DNA of 64,000 bases, from the NCBI RefSeq assembly GCF_000196515.1, contig NC_014248.1, positions 5,212,001 to 5,276,000 of the forward strand, in the 5' to 3' direction. This DNA is from 'Nostoc azollae' 0708. Lineage in GTDB: Bacteria > Cyanobacteriota > Cyanobacteriia > Cyanobacteriales > Nostocaceae. The position numbers and the translations under genes were made by a program. Below the pieces are notes generated by a model that was given only the letters and a program-made list of their open reading frames with translations, ran no database searches and was not told the DNA's origin. This document shows positions 51,446 through 60,589 of the stretch, piece by piece. Positions within the stretch are counted from its first letter, which is position 1. Every line of letters starts with the position of its first letter.

Positions 51446-53111
51446 CTAAATTATTCCCGTTCCTTTACCGCGTCTATCTGCTTTTTCTGTCAACTCTCCT
51501 GTTTTATCTTTATTGACTTCTGTAAGTTCTTCCAAACGTTCTATAGTGTCTTCAGCCATATCTTCCCGTGCATCACCGGGAACCTCATAATACATTTCGG
51601 GTTCAACTGGATAATTATTCAAGAAACCTTCCTTATCTACACAGGACTTAGGCAACTGGCACAGGCGATGGGTGAATATAGTACATCGGTATTAAATAAA
51701 TCGGATATGGAAAGCTTTATCAACCCATAAGAAGTAGCTGCAACAGGAAACATTATTCAAATATTCATGAGAAAATAGGTAGGAGATTGTATTAGATAAA
51801 TGTTGCTAACGGTAATGAGATTTACTAAACTTGATTACTGCCAATACTTATGAAGTAGTCAAATTAATTATACAATAACTAATTTAGCAGAGCATTTAGA
51901 AAGTATTAGCCATGATGCAATTAACTATTATTTAAAAACCGAAAAGTTAACATCTCGTTTACTATGGGATAAGGTGAAAGAGGTAGTAGAACCTGATGGT
52001 AATGGGTACATCATATTTTTTGATGATAGTGTTTTAGACAAAAGATATTCTGAAGAAATAGAGATGGTGAGGAGACAATATAGTGGTAATGAACATGGCA
52101 TACTCCAAGGAATTGGTGTAGTCAGTTGTGTATATGTGAATCCTAAAGTTCAAAGATTTGGGGTAATAGATTACCGCATTTTTAATGCTGATGTGGATGG
52201 TAAAACCAAGATAGACCATGTGAAAGATATGCTGCAAAACCTGGTGTATCATCAGCTTTTCCCCTTTGATACGGTTTTGATGGACACATGGTATGCAGTA
52301 AAGAGTTTCATGCTGTATATTGATAATTTAGACAAAATTTATTATTGCCCTTTAAAAAAGGATCGGTTAGTTGATGATACATTTGCCAAAGAAAAAGATA
52401 AACCTATTGAATTATGACAATGGAGTACTGAAGAGTTAGAATGTGGTAAAATTATAAAAATTAAAGGGTTTCCCGCTCAGAAAAAAGTGAAACTATTCCG
52501 GGTTGCTGTTTCTACCAACAGAACGGATTATGTCACTACTAACGACTTATCTCAAAGTTCTACGAATGTTGTACAAGAGGTGTGTAAAATTCGTTGGAAA
52601 ATGGAGGAGTTTCACCGAGAGATTAAACAAATAAGTGGCATTGAATCTTGTCAATGTCGTAAAGCTAGGCTTCAAATAAATCATATTGCTTGTGCAATGT
52701 TAGTTTAGATTAGATTAAAGAATTTAGCCTATCAAACTGGTCAAACTGTTTATCAAAACAAGCATAGATTCCTTTCTAATTATTTAATTCAGCAACTAAA
52801 ACGCCCAAGTCTTCCTATGTGCTTGGTTTGAGTTCAATTGTTCCGTGCCAGGGCTACATCCCGCCCCCTATTGGTGCCAGTTGCGTAAGTCCTGCTACAG
52901 TGTAACCGTCAGTAGTGCGTATGCTTTCAATATCTGTTTGATCATCTGTAGGTGCATTAAAGAGATTTTCCTCCGTGGGAAGATGTTTATAATGTTCTCC
53001 TTCTCTAGCTATATGTGCTGCTGTTTCTGCTGGGATAATTCCTCTATCATAAGCACCTGCATCAATTCGATGAGCAGAGTCTATTGTTTTTTTCACTGGT
53101 TTATTAGCCAT
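51446..53111 (-). pseudogene. small conserved cyanobacterial gene (DUF6335-like) split by IS701
   Basis: The N-terminus at 52900-53111 starts MANKPVKKTIDSAHRIDAGAY with a Shine-Dalgarno AGAGG upstream. The C-terminus is at 51446-51641 (..EGFLNNYPVEPEMYYEVPGD.. to ..ADRRGKGTGII). Removing the IS701 element and one CTACA copy joins RTTDGYTV to DKEGFLNN in frame, giving an acidic soluble protein of about 135 residues. The family label is from memory and not certain. The function is unknown. Confidence 0.7.
51642..52894 (+). mobile_element. IS701-family element, decayed
   Basis: 1,253 bp with inverted ends CAGGACTTAGGCAACTGGCA and (inward from the right) CAGGACTTACGCAACTGGCA, and the 5-bp direct repeat CTACA (51637-51641, 52895-52899). 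The transposase reads ..GYIIFFDDSVLDKRYSEEI.., ..DTVLMDTWYAVKSFML.., ..IRWKMEEFHREIKQISGIE.. and ends near 52830. Stops are at about 52417 and 52706. Confidence 0.9.
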
Positions 53112-53383
53112 AAATTTATTCCTCTTTAATTTTTTTGAGAATAACTTCGACAACTAGACTAGTTTAATTTTCAATATAAAAATACTGTCTTAAGAACTGA
53201 ATTGAGGAAGAATATTACTTTAGATTATCTATCTTGAGATGGCGTGTAGAGCAGAACTAAAACCACCTTGATATCCTGCTATCAACCGAGATGATGTCGA
53301 TAACTGATAAAAAATGCAGGGTAGACAATACCAACCCCGCATTAAATTAGTGAATAAATTTATCTTAACAGCTCTGAAAAGTC

Positions 53384-53827
53384 TTACCCTATAAGTTCTT
53401 TTTTGAAAGAACTAACTTTGTAGGATAATTCTTGCCGAGTTTCCGATTTGATGAGATAACGGAAAGTAAACCAGATAGCATAAACTATGCCAATTATCTC
53501 AAAAATGGGTGCTAACAGTGGCACACCATTAATAGCATTTAGAACGGCAATCACGACCTTGACCGTCACAAACCCAGACAAAATCAAAACAAGAGTTAAA
53601 ATAGCTTGCTTGTTTTTGTCGAAAAAACTACTTATATAGTTTGGTAGTTGGTCTAACAAATCAATAATTTGTTTGCTAATTCGCTGCCATTGGGTGTCAG
53701 AGGATTTAGCTGACGGTAGTTTGGGTAAATTTCCCGTTGCTATACCCTGAAGGGCTAATGCACCTTCAGGTGAACCTGAATTTACTGTGTCTGGTGGCTG
53801 TTGTTGAATTTCCATAACGTTTGCCAT
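53384..53827 (-). CDS. CAAD-domain (CURT1-like) thylakoid membrane protein
   Basis: 147 residues. A disordered Pro/Ser/Gln-rich N-terminus is followed by an amphipathic region (WQRISKQIIDLLDQLPNYIS) and two membrane spans (AILTLVLILSGFVTVKVVIA and LLAPIFEIIGIVYAIWF), ending with an amphipathic helix RYLIKSETRQELSYKVSSF. This layout is that of CAAD/CURT1 proteins, which curve thylakoid membranes. It is intact and monocistronic-looking. Confidence 0.88.
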   Translation of the reverse strand: MANVMEIQQQPPDTVNSGSPEGALALQGIATGNLPKLPSAKSSDTQWQRISKQIIDLLDQLPNYISSFFDKNKQAILTLVLILSGFVTVKVVIAVLNAINGVPLLAPIFEIIGIVYAIWFTFRYLIKSETRQELSYKVSSFKKELIG

Positions 53828-54181
53828 TTGGCAGAACAGTTTTGTTGACTTTTCTCCGCACTTTTATTTAGGTCCGGGATTCTTAAGTGGCCCTAAAACG
53901 GACTCTTCAAGGTCTAGTTAATGCACCTCTAATAGCTTCACTGAGTTTAATCTCAATGTTGCCTTGATTGTGTGTTTTTTTGTTTCCACTGATCGGGTTT
54001 TTCACCGTATTTAGCGAGTAAAACAATACTACCATAAATTTCCTGAGACGTTTACGCCTGATTTGGCTTACCTTGCGGGAATCCTTCACGTACATCCCCA
54101 GCTAAAAAGACATCACTATTGAAAAACCGTGTCGGAGTACGCTTACGGAAGCCTGCTGTAAGCACTATTTTGAATTCACTA
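53828..54181. other. intergenic, no gene seen
   Basis: Spacer between the CAAD gene and the 124-bp MITE-like element. Short frames here are not supported. Confidence 0.4.
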
Positions 54182-54305
54182 TAGGACTTATGCAAGTGTC
54201 ACAATCAAGTCTCTTGTATGGTGCATCAGATGTCGAAAATTGTTTGATATTAACCAATTTATAGGTCTGACGCACGCTACTAATATGCCAGTTGCGTAAT
54301 TCCTG
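54182..54305. mobile_element. 124-bp MITE-like element with IS701-type ends
   Basis: The left end TAGGACTTATGCAAGTGTCA and, inward from the right, CAGGAATTACGCAACTGGCA closely match the terminal repeats of the IS701 element at 51642. TTCAC occurs at 54175-54179 and 54306-54310, but the left copy is 2 bp away from the element end, so the duplication is imperfect. No coding capacity is present. Confidence 0.7.
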
Positions 54306-54398
54306 TTCACAAAAGAAAACGTCAAAAATATTTCAGTTTGTATCTTGATGAGAATTGGTTTATATCCACCAAATTATGCTTATTAATTGTTAGCGACT

Positions 54399-54854
54399 TT
54401 AGCTTTTTGGTGGTAAAATAGTTGCTTTGATAATTACATTTTTTACACCCTTAATTTCTTTTGCTAAAGGTTCAATTTTAGCTAACTGTTCTTGATTATT
54501 CACAGTTCCTGATACGGTAACAGTGCCATCTTGAGCGGAATTAACTGTTAATTGTCCTCCGGGAATATTAGCCTCTAATTTAGATCGGACTTCACTTGCT
54601 AAATCCCCTGTAGCTCTATTTGTACGATCACCAGTTGCCAAATTTCGTTCTTCACGGGCGCGGATATCTGCATTGAGTTGTCTTCTGCGGACTTCACTTT
54701 GAGCGTCTTCTTTTGCAGCTTGTGTTGTTTGCGCGGCGGGAGTTGCTGGAACTGCTCCCGGTTCGGGCGCATTTACACTTGTCTTGGCTGTATTATTACA
54801 AGCAGCACTAAAAAGTAAAATTGAACCAATTAAGAAAGAAGTTAGCTTTTTCAT
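54399..54854 (-). CDS. BON-domain lipoprotein
   Basis: 151 residues. A lipobox-like signal SILLFSAACNN is followed by a Pro/Ala/Gln-rich linker and a region with Arg/Glu repeats (SEVRRRQLNADIRAREER). The C-terminal 70 residues form a BON domain (LASEVRSKLEANIPGGQLTV..GTVTVSGTVNNQEQ..). It is probably anchored in the periplasm and binds phospholipid or cell-envelope material. It is the neighbour of the stress-protein gene at 54967, on the same strand with a 112-bp gap. Confidence 0.9.
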   Translation of the reverse strand: MKKLTSFLIGSILLFSAACNNTAKTSVNAPEPGAVPATPAAQTTQAAKEDAQSEVRRRQLNADIRAREERNLATGDRTNRATGDLASEVRSKLEANIPGGQLTVNSAQDGTVTVSGTVNNQEQLAKIEPLAKEIKGVKNVIIKATILPPKS

Positions 54855-54966
54855 TGGTTTGTGGAGTTTTTGATATAGTTGTGAATTTTGTGACTAATAT
54901 GAGGTATAAATTAGGAGCAAAATTTTGATATTAATGCTCCTAATATTGAGAATAATTGCTGAAGAA

Positions 54967-56541
54967 TTAAACTGTTGTTTCGCGGTGGTCAATAATGACT
55001 ACAGGGGCTTCTCCAGCGTAATGACTGGGAATGGTTTCGGTATTTCTCACTGAACTGGGTTGAGGTTCGCTGACAGTACGGGCATCATAAATACCAAATT
55101 CTTCTATTCCTTTACGTTTGAGAATTGTTTCTGCTTGGTGAATTTCTGCTTCTGTGCCATCGACAATGACTAGGTAATGGCCCTTTTGGAAGCGATCGCT
55201 ATAAACTCGCGCTTGTGATTGAGGAATTCCTAAGGCAAGCAATCCTCCAGCAATACCTCCTACTGCTGCACCCACAGCACCACCTGTGATGGTTGTGGCT
55301 AAAGCTGTAGCTGCTGCACCACCTGCGATTACGGGGCCTACTCCTGGAATTGCTAAGGGACCAAGACCTACTAATAAACCGCCCAAACCGCCTAAAGCCC
55401 CACCAGTAGCAGCACCAGCTTTTAGCCCTTCGTCTGCTTTATTACCTCTGTCTACATTCCTGTTTACACCACCATTTGTGTCTTTCCCAATCAGGGATAC
55501 TTGGTTCATGGGAAAACCAACATTTCTTAATTCTCTCAATGCTGCTTCTGCATCTCGATGATGGGAAAAGATACCGATAGCTCTTTTGGTGGTTTGCAAA
55601 GGTATATTCCCATGGCCATTTTGTTCATAAACTTCCCACTGTTTAATGTGATATCGGCTGACAATTACCCCAGCCTGGTGGATTTCTGCATCAGTACCGC
55701 TAACGATGATGATATAATTACCTTGATGGATGCAATCGTTGTAGAACTGAGTCCGGTTAGGTGGCAGATTTAAAAGAGTAGGCTCAAAGCGATCTTTCAC
55801 ATGAATTCCGCGAAATGCAGTCCTTTGTGGACTTTCCCTGTGAATTAAAGAAGTGTGGTTTAACGGAAAACCTGCATTGCGTAAATCATTAATTGCTGCT
55901 TCTGCATCGTGCAGCATTGTGAAATAACCAATGGCATATTTATTAACAGTCACATCCCGATGCACAACATCCATGGTTGCGTGTCTATCATCTGGATGAT
56001 CATAAATTTCAAACTCTTCAATTCTCCAGGTATGAAGAATTTCTCTAGCTCTAGCAATTTCTGCATCCGTACCATCTATGATGACTAAATACTCTCCTCG
56101 TTCTACTCTTTCGTGATAAACCCTGGCTCTTTCTTCAGGAACTCCTAAACCAATCAAAGCACCAATTAAACCACCTGTTATCGCACCTATCCCAGCCCCA
56201 GCCAGAGTTGTCGCCAAGGCCGTAGCTGTGGCTCCAGCCAGCATAATGGGTCCAATTCCTGGTAACGCTAAAGTCCCCAGCCCAACTAATAAACCAGTTA
56301 ACCCACCTAAAACCCCACCAGAAATCGCTCCAGCTTTTGCCCCTTCATCCGCCTTATCACCAACCTTCTCCCGCACTTGCGTACCAGCTATTTCATCTCC
56401 ATCATCTTGATGTCTGGCGAGCACAGAGACTCTTTCCATTGGAAAGCTAGAATTTTTCAATTCATGCATTGCTTGTTCAGCATCACGACGATGAGGAAAT
56501 ACACCTAGAGCGCGTCTATGTCTACCTATAATCATACTCAT
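54967..56541 (-). CDS. three-domain general-stress-type (GSP17M/YflT-like) protein with glycine zippers
   Basis: 524 residues built from three repeats of an alpha/beta domain (about 10-60 with 140-185, 195-300, and 312-360 with 435-490). Each contains ..HHRDAEQAMHELKNSSFPM.. or a variant, and ..YLVIVDGTEAEIHQAETIL... In the first and third repeats a Gly/Ala-rich hydrophobic glycine zipper (LGGLTGLLVGLGTLALPGIG and its partner) is inserted. The middle repeat lacks it. Such proteins are stress-induced and may associate with membranes. The exact role is unknown. Confidence 0.85.
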   Translation of the reverse strand: MSMIIGRHRRALGVFPHRRDAEQAMHELKNSSFPMERVSVLARHQDDGDEIAGTQVREKVGDKADEGAKAGAISGGVLGGLTGLLVGLGTLALPGIGPIMLAGATATALATTLAGAGIGAITGGLIGALIGLGVPEERARVYHERVERGEYLVIIDGTDAEIARAREILHTWRIEEFEIYDHPDDRHATMDVVHRDVTVNKYAIGYFTMLHDAEAAINDLRNAGFPLNHTSLIHRESPQRTAFRGIHVKDRFEPTLLNLPPNRTQFYNDCIHQGNYIIIVSGTDAEIHQAGVIVSRYHIKQWEVYEQNGHGNIPLQTTKRAIGIFSHHRDAEAALRELRNVGFPMNQVSLIGKDTNGGVNRNVDRGNKADEGLKAGAATGGALGGLGGLLVGLGPLAIPGVGPVIAGGAAATALATTITGGAVGAAVGGIAGGLLALGIPQSQARVYSDRFQKGHYLVIVDGTEAEIHQAETILKRKGIEEFGIYDARTVSEPQPSSVRNTETIPSHYAGEAPVVIIDHRETTV

Positions 56542-56895
56542 ATTCCTCCAAAAAAATACTAAAGAATTATTCCCGAAAGTACTTAAGGCAATAACTCTAT
56601 TATTACTACGTTTTTTGACGAGGGGTTCATCAATCCCCTGGAGTAATTTATCTTTCTATCATTAGATATACTATGGAATTTAATTTATTGGCTCATGGAT
56701 GTAGGGAATAGGAAAAAGCAGAGGGATCTGAAAATAGAGTAAAAATACTCTTGTGATATTAATCACCTTAATTTTACTTTAATATCACTGTTACTTGATG
56801 GAAGTAGGAAATAACTTAGAGTTAAGTAAATCAGTTTTAAACTATATCAATTCAATAATTTAATTATTGTTTGGTGGTTATGGAGAGTAACACTT
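56542..56895. other. intergenic, no gene seen
   Basis: AT-rich leader of the stress-protein gene. No gene is visible. A short GAGGAATATGAGT before the ATG at 56541 (minus strand) is the likely ribosome binding site. Confidence 0.45.
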
Positions 56896-57066
56896 ATGCT
56901 GGAAAAACTATTATTAGCATCCATTTTCACATTTAGTCTCAGTCTATTGGCAGATCTGAGTTGGTCTAATCCTAGAAACGAACTATTAGGAACTTCCAAA
57001 AATCCCCATGAAGTTTTTACTTTAACTCAACGTTACAAAAATACAAAAATGGACTCAAATCATTAA
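56896..57066 (+). CDS. possible small secreted peptide
   Basis: 56 residues starting MLEKLLLASIFTFSLSLLAD, a credible signal peptide followed by LSWSNPRNELLG. GGTTATGGAGAG lies upstream. I know no homologue. It may be the start of a longer lost gene, because the sequence downstream is IS-like debris. Confidence 0.35.
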   Translation: MLEKLLLASIFTFSLSLLADLSWSNPRNELLGTSKNPHEVFTLTQRYKNTKMDSNH

Positions 57067-57358
57067 GAAAAGCTCCTGCTTGTGTTGATGCAATATTTGG
57101 TACAAATTGATTAAGTAGGGATTGCTGAATAAGTTGCACATTTCGATAAAAAAATAGGGAACAGAACAAGATCCTAGTATAGTACGGCGTAAATAAACCA
57201 ACCATTCCAAATCTCTGAAAAGCTCACGCCGTATTCATTTTGAATTTTGACTTCACGGCGGTACTAGGGATTTCTATTTTGTAGCAAAATGTATAATCAA
57301 TTTTGCTCAGCTACTGAATTATGAGTACAGGCTTCCACGGAATGAAATTCAGTAGTCT

Positions 57359-57393
57359 ATAATCAGTGGGGACTTGAACCCACGACTGATTAT
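57359..57393 (-). repeat. tRNA-like T-arm flanked by a 9-bp inverted repeat
   Basis: On the minus strand ATAATCAGT-c-GTGGGTTCAAGTCCCCACTGATTAT contains GGTTCAAGTCC, the T-loop consensus of tRNAs, within an inverted repeat. No D-arm or anticodon arm is found upstream, so it is not a complete tRNA. It may be the relic of an integration site in a tRNA 3' end. Confidence 0.4.
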
Positions 57394-57449
57394 CCTTTAT
57401 TTTGAGTTTTGGATTTTTAATTCCCCGAAGGGGTTGACGGTTTTTGATG

Positions 57450-57860
57450 CTATTCTCTTTTTAGCCTTTTTCGCCTAACTATTAGCCGCAACCATAGCCA
57501 CCCTAAGCTGCTGCCAATAAAATAATAGGGGAAATCAACCCAACTAAAGGCAGTAGCGATTAACATTTTTCCCTACCAGAATGAACTTACGCAATTTAGA
57601 AATGGTGGATGCCACAATTGCATAAATTCCAACAAGCAAGTAATTATCAATACCCATAAAGGGATTTCCGTAATTGAAGAACGAGTGGGAATAAATAAAA
57701 ACGCGAACAAGCACCAAAATATTTCATAAAAAAAAATCCCTCCTACTTCTTGGTTCAACCACAAAATAGAATAGCGATAGTGGCTGTATAAAAGTCCAAT
57801 GGGAAGAATAATAGCTAGAGAAAGAATGGAACGCCTGCGGGTGTTTGTAAGTAGTGGCAT
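57450..57860 (-). pseudogene. DUF2809-family membrane protein with one in-frame stop
   Basis: 137 codons from MPLLTNTRRRSILSLAIIL to the TAG at 57450, with three or four membrane segments (..LPIGLLYSHYR.., YEIFWCLFAFLFIP, PLWVLIITCLLEFMQLWH) and ..WVDFPYYFIGSSLGWLWLRL. One TAG interrupts the frame after ..NCVSSFW (about 57573). DUF2809 proteins are small membrane proteins of unknown function. Possibly recoverable by one reversion. Confidence 0.75.
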
Positions 57861-57951
57861 TATTTAGAGTTTCCAGTCGATGTCCATGATTTTGGTAGAA
57901 TACTTAAATTTAATTACCAAAAAAACTACATGATCATCTGGACTTATTCCA

Positions 57952-57985
57952 GAACCGCAAACTAGCGATCGCTAGTTTGCGGTTC
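57952..57985. repeat. 34-bp perfect palindrome centred on HIP1
   Basis: GAACCGCAAACTAGCGATCG.. continues as its own reverse complement without a mismatch, centred on GCGATCGC. It lies about 92 bp upstream of the DUF2809 start. It could be a cruciform, a regulator site or an extended HIP1-type repeat. Confidence 0.85.
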
Positions 57986-58006
57986 AATTCCTGGTGTGTA
58001 ATGCTA

Positions 58007-58136
58007 AGTGTTGATAAATAATATCTAACCACACAGGAATTACAGGTTTACCTTCATCCAGGGATGCGATCACTACTTCTCTTGCCAATACTTTATCTAG
58101 CGAAGGGTAGAACCTGTCAATTGAGCCGCTTCCTTA
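58007..58136 (-). pseudogene. fragment of an unidentified gene
   Basis: On the minus strand it reads FYPSLDKVLAREVVIASLDE then GKPVIPVWLDIIYQHLALHTRN and stops. The sequence is clearly protein-like but lacks a start. I do not recognise the family. Confidence 0.4.
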
Positions 58137-58288
58137 CTATCGAGTTAGCGTCTATCAATGGAGTTACGGCAGATTGATTGTAAATATTCAAAGTCAGGCA
58201 AATAAAGCAGGGATTGTCATTGAAGAGGTAAAACAACCCAAATAATTTGTCAATGCAGTCATTTAATTTGGCAATCGACAAAAACCAA

Positions 58289-58361
58289 CGAGCGCGGAGG
58301 GATTTGAACCCCCGACCCACAGAACCGGAATCTGTTGCTCTATCCACTGAGCCACGCGCCC
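58289..58361 (-). tRNA. tRNA-Arg (anticodon CCG)
   Basis: A 73-nt cloverleaf on the minus strand: acceptor GGGCGCG/CGCGCTC (one G-T pair), D-arm GCTCAGTGGATAGAGC, anticodon arm ACAGA-TTCCGGT-TCTGT with CCG at 34-36 reading CGG, T-arm GGGGG-TTCAAAT-CCCTC. CCA is not encoded. Confidence 0.95.
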
Positions 58362-58374
58362 AAACACTCTACTA

Positions 58375-58510
58375 CTATAGCAGACTTTTTAAATTTTCTG
58401 GAATTGATATGGAATTGAGGGTGAGGTCGCCACGATGGGCGCGAGCAATTTCACGAGCTAAACTCAGTCCGAGTCCAATGCCTTCAACTTGGCGGTTATA
58501 CCATTTCACG
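58375..58510 (-). pseudogene. histidine kinase C-terminal remnant
   Basis: On the minus strand it reads ..NRQVEGIGLGLSLAREIARA then HRGDLTLNS and ends KSLL-stop. GIGLGLSLA is the G2/ATP-lid box of a sensor histidine kinase. The rest of the kinase is missing. A short 'gcagggagcagggggca' repeat stands immediately upstream (58545-58570). Confidence 0.8.
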
Positions 58511-58823
58511 AAAAGCCCGATACAAATCATTGGTGCTTAATTGTTTCCCCGTGCCCCCTGCTCCCTGCTGCCTATTTATATAAACTTTAAAGTGAACCGG
58601 TATTATATGCCGGATCGCTCCAATGGAACCAGTCGAAAAGGTGAGTGCGCTCGCTCGCGGGAATGTCAATTGATACATTGGCAATGGAAATTTGGATCTC
58701 TGTTGGCATTTCCTGTGTATCAATCTTTAGCTCAAATTACAAAAATGTAATTCAGAAAGTAGGCAAGCTGTTATTTTCAGATGGATTAATCATAAATGTC
58801 AACAACAGTAATTTTCGAGGTTA
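58511..58823. other. intergenic, repeat debris
   Basis: 'cctgctccctgctgcc' heptamer-type debris (58557-58573) and AT-rich spacer. No supported gene. Confidence 0.4.
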
Positions 58824-59096
58824 ATGATGATGGATATTCGTAGAATGTTAGCCGTAGCAGTGATTCCTTTTGTGATTGGTACATCCAATTTCGTTGCACC
58901 CAATCAAGCGATCGCCGAAGCTCCATCTGATCCCAATCCACCGATTGTACAACAGGCTAAAAAACCCCAGAAGGAATTGCAACGCAAAAAACCACAGGTA
59001 AAACATCGCCGACCCCGCCTACAACAGAAAAAGCGTTATGCCGAACCTGATCATCATGACGCAGAGCGTAATCAGCTCAAACCGAATAATCGGTAA
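58824..59096 (+). CDS. small exported basic protein
   Basis: 90 residues, MMMDIRRMLAVAVIPFVIGT, a signal peptide with likely cleavage after AIAEA. The mature part is strongly basic and Gln/Pro/Lys-rich (KKPQKELQRKKPQVKHRRP..), with HH and DD near the end. A HIP1 site (GCGATCGC, 58909) is inside the signal region. No family is recognised. Confidence 0.6.
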   Translation: MMMDIRRMLAVAVIPFVIGTSNFVAPNQAIAEAPSDPNPPIVQQAKKPQKELQRKKPQVKHRRPRLQQKKRYAEPDHHDAERNQLKPNNR

Positions 59097-59280
59097 TTAA
59101 ACTTTTTCAACAGTAGGACGAACATAAAACAGTGGTAGTAGTAGGAGCAATTTCTGTCATAACTGGTACATAACAGAATAACAGTTAAAGGATGCCTTGG
59201 GTATAACTGATAATTTTCTAGGGAGAGGCGATCACCCAGAGCGTCCTGCAATCATCTCGGCTCGATACCTGGTTGAACTT

Positions 59281-60495
59281 CTACAGCAAACCTAAATAAT
59301 TAGCTGGGTCAACAGGTGTACCATTGCGCCTAACTTCAAAATGGAGGTGGGGACCTGTGGATAAACCTGTGAAACCTACAGCTGCGATCGCTAGTCCTTT
59401 TTGAACTGATTGCCCTTCTGTCACATACAACTCACTGGTATGCCCATATAGGGTGGTAATTCCTTTACCATGACTAATAATCACAGCTTTGCCATAACCA
59501 CCATACCAGCCAGCAAAAATCACTGTACCTGAATCTGCGGCTCTAATCGTACTACCATAACTAGCGGCAAAATCCAAACCGGCGTGAAAGCGGCGATAAC
59601 CAAGAATAGGGTGTATCCGCCAACCAAAAGGACTACTGGTAGGTGCATCACTAGGAAAGGCAAAAATACCTGTACCAAGAACCCAAATTTTGCTATTAGC
59701 TTTAGTCTGTGCTGCTTCCTTGGCTTCTTTCGCTTGTTGTTCAGCGATTTTTTGTTGAATCAAAACAGTGAAATTTTGGGAATCTTTCTCTAGTTGGTTT
59801 TGTGCTGCTTCCAAGGCCAAGCGATCGCTATTTAAACGAGAAATTAATTCTGCTTGTGACTGCGCTTGATTTTGATAATCAGCTTTTTGAACTAATAATT
59901 GTTCTCTAATTAAAGCCATCAAATTTTTTTGCGTTTCTACTTCCGTTTTTTGCCGAATTAAGAAATTTCCTTGGGTTGCTAATTTAGCTAAAATTTGTTG
60001 GTCTGCCTGATAAACTAACTTCAACTGATGACGATGACTATTAAAATCACTCAAATTATGACTTTGCAACAAAACAGCTAATCCTTGAGAAGCCGATGAA
60101 CGCTGAAGATACCGCAATCTCGCCACGGTTGCAGCTTGTCTTTCTTGATAACTACGTTCTGCTAGAACCAAATCAGCTTCGAGTTGCTCGAGTCGTTTTG
60201 TAGCGGATTTTAACCTGGCTTCACTATCTTTAATTTGGCTATTAGTAGTTTGGAGATTTTGATTTAAACCACCAAGATTTTTTTGTGCTTCTTTTTGCAG
60301 ATTCGTTAAGCGATTCTGTTCTTGAACCACATTCTGATGCTGTTGCTGAATTTGCTGTTGCTGTTGTTTGAGATTGTTTATGGTTGGTGAAGACACTGCG
60401 TATGCTGGTAGCAATACCAAAACACTACCCAAAATGCAGCACAATATCGGAAACCACCACCCAAATCTGATTTTTCCCCAAAATGCCGTGTTCAT
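59281..60495 (-). CDS. EnvC-like murein hydrolase activator (M23 domain)
   Basis: 404 residues from MNTAFWGKIRFGWWFPIL. A longer frame starting at 60555 adds 20 unlikely residues. A signal peptide is followed by a long coiled coil (about 40-250, Gln/Asn-rich; ..QQQQQIQQQHQNVVQEQNRL..). A LytM/M23 domain with FHAGLDFAA, LYGHTSELY and GPHLHFEVRRNG follows. EnvC-type proteins switch on amidases during cell division. It is intact. Confidence 0.9.
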   Translation of the reverse strand: MNTAFWGKIRFGWWFPILCCILGSVLVLLPAYAVSSPTINNLKQQQQQIQQQHQNVVQEQNRLTNLQKEAQKNLGGLNQNLQTTNSQIKDSEARLKSATKRLEQLEADLVLAERSYQERQAATVARLRYLQRSSASQGLAVLLQSHNLSDFNSHRHQLKLVYQADQQILAKLATQGNFLIRQKTEVETQKNLMALIREQLLVQKADYQNQAQSQAELISRLNSDRLALEAAQNQLEKDSQNFTVLIQQKIAEQQAKEAKEAAQTKANSKIWVLGTGIFAFPSDAPTSSPFGWRIHPILGYRRFHAGLDFAASYGSTIRAADSGTVIFAGWYGGYGKAVIISHGKGITTLYGHTSELYVTEGQSVQKGLAIAAVGFTGLSTGPHLHFEVRRNGTPVDPANYLGLL

Positions 60496-60589
60496 GTAGT
60501 TATATTCAACCAACCAAGTGCAAGCAGAAACAGTATTATGCCCAAAGTTTGGCAAAATTTAACACCTATTAAAATTAATGATGATTTTA

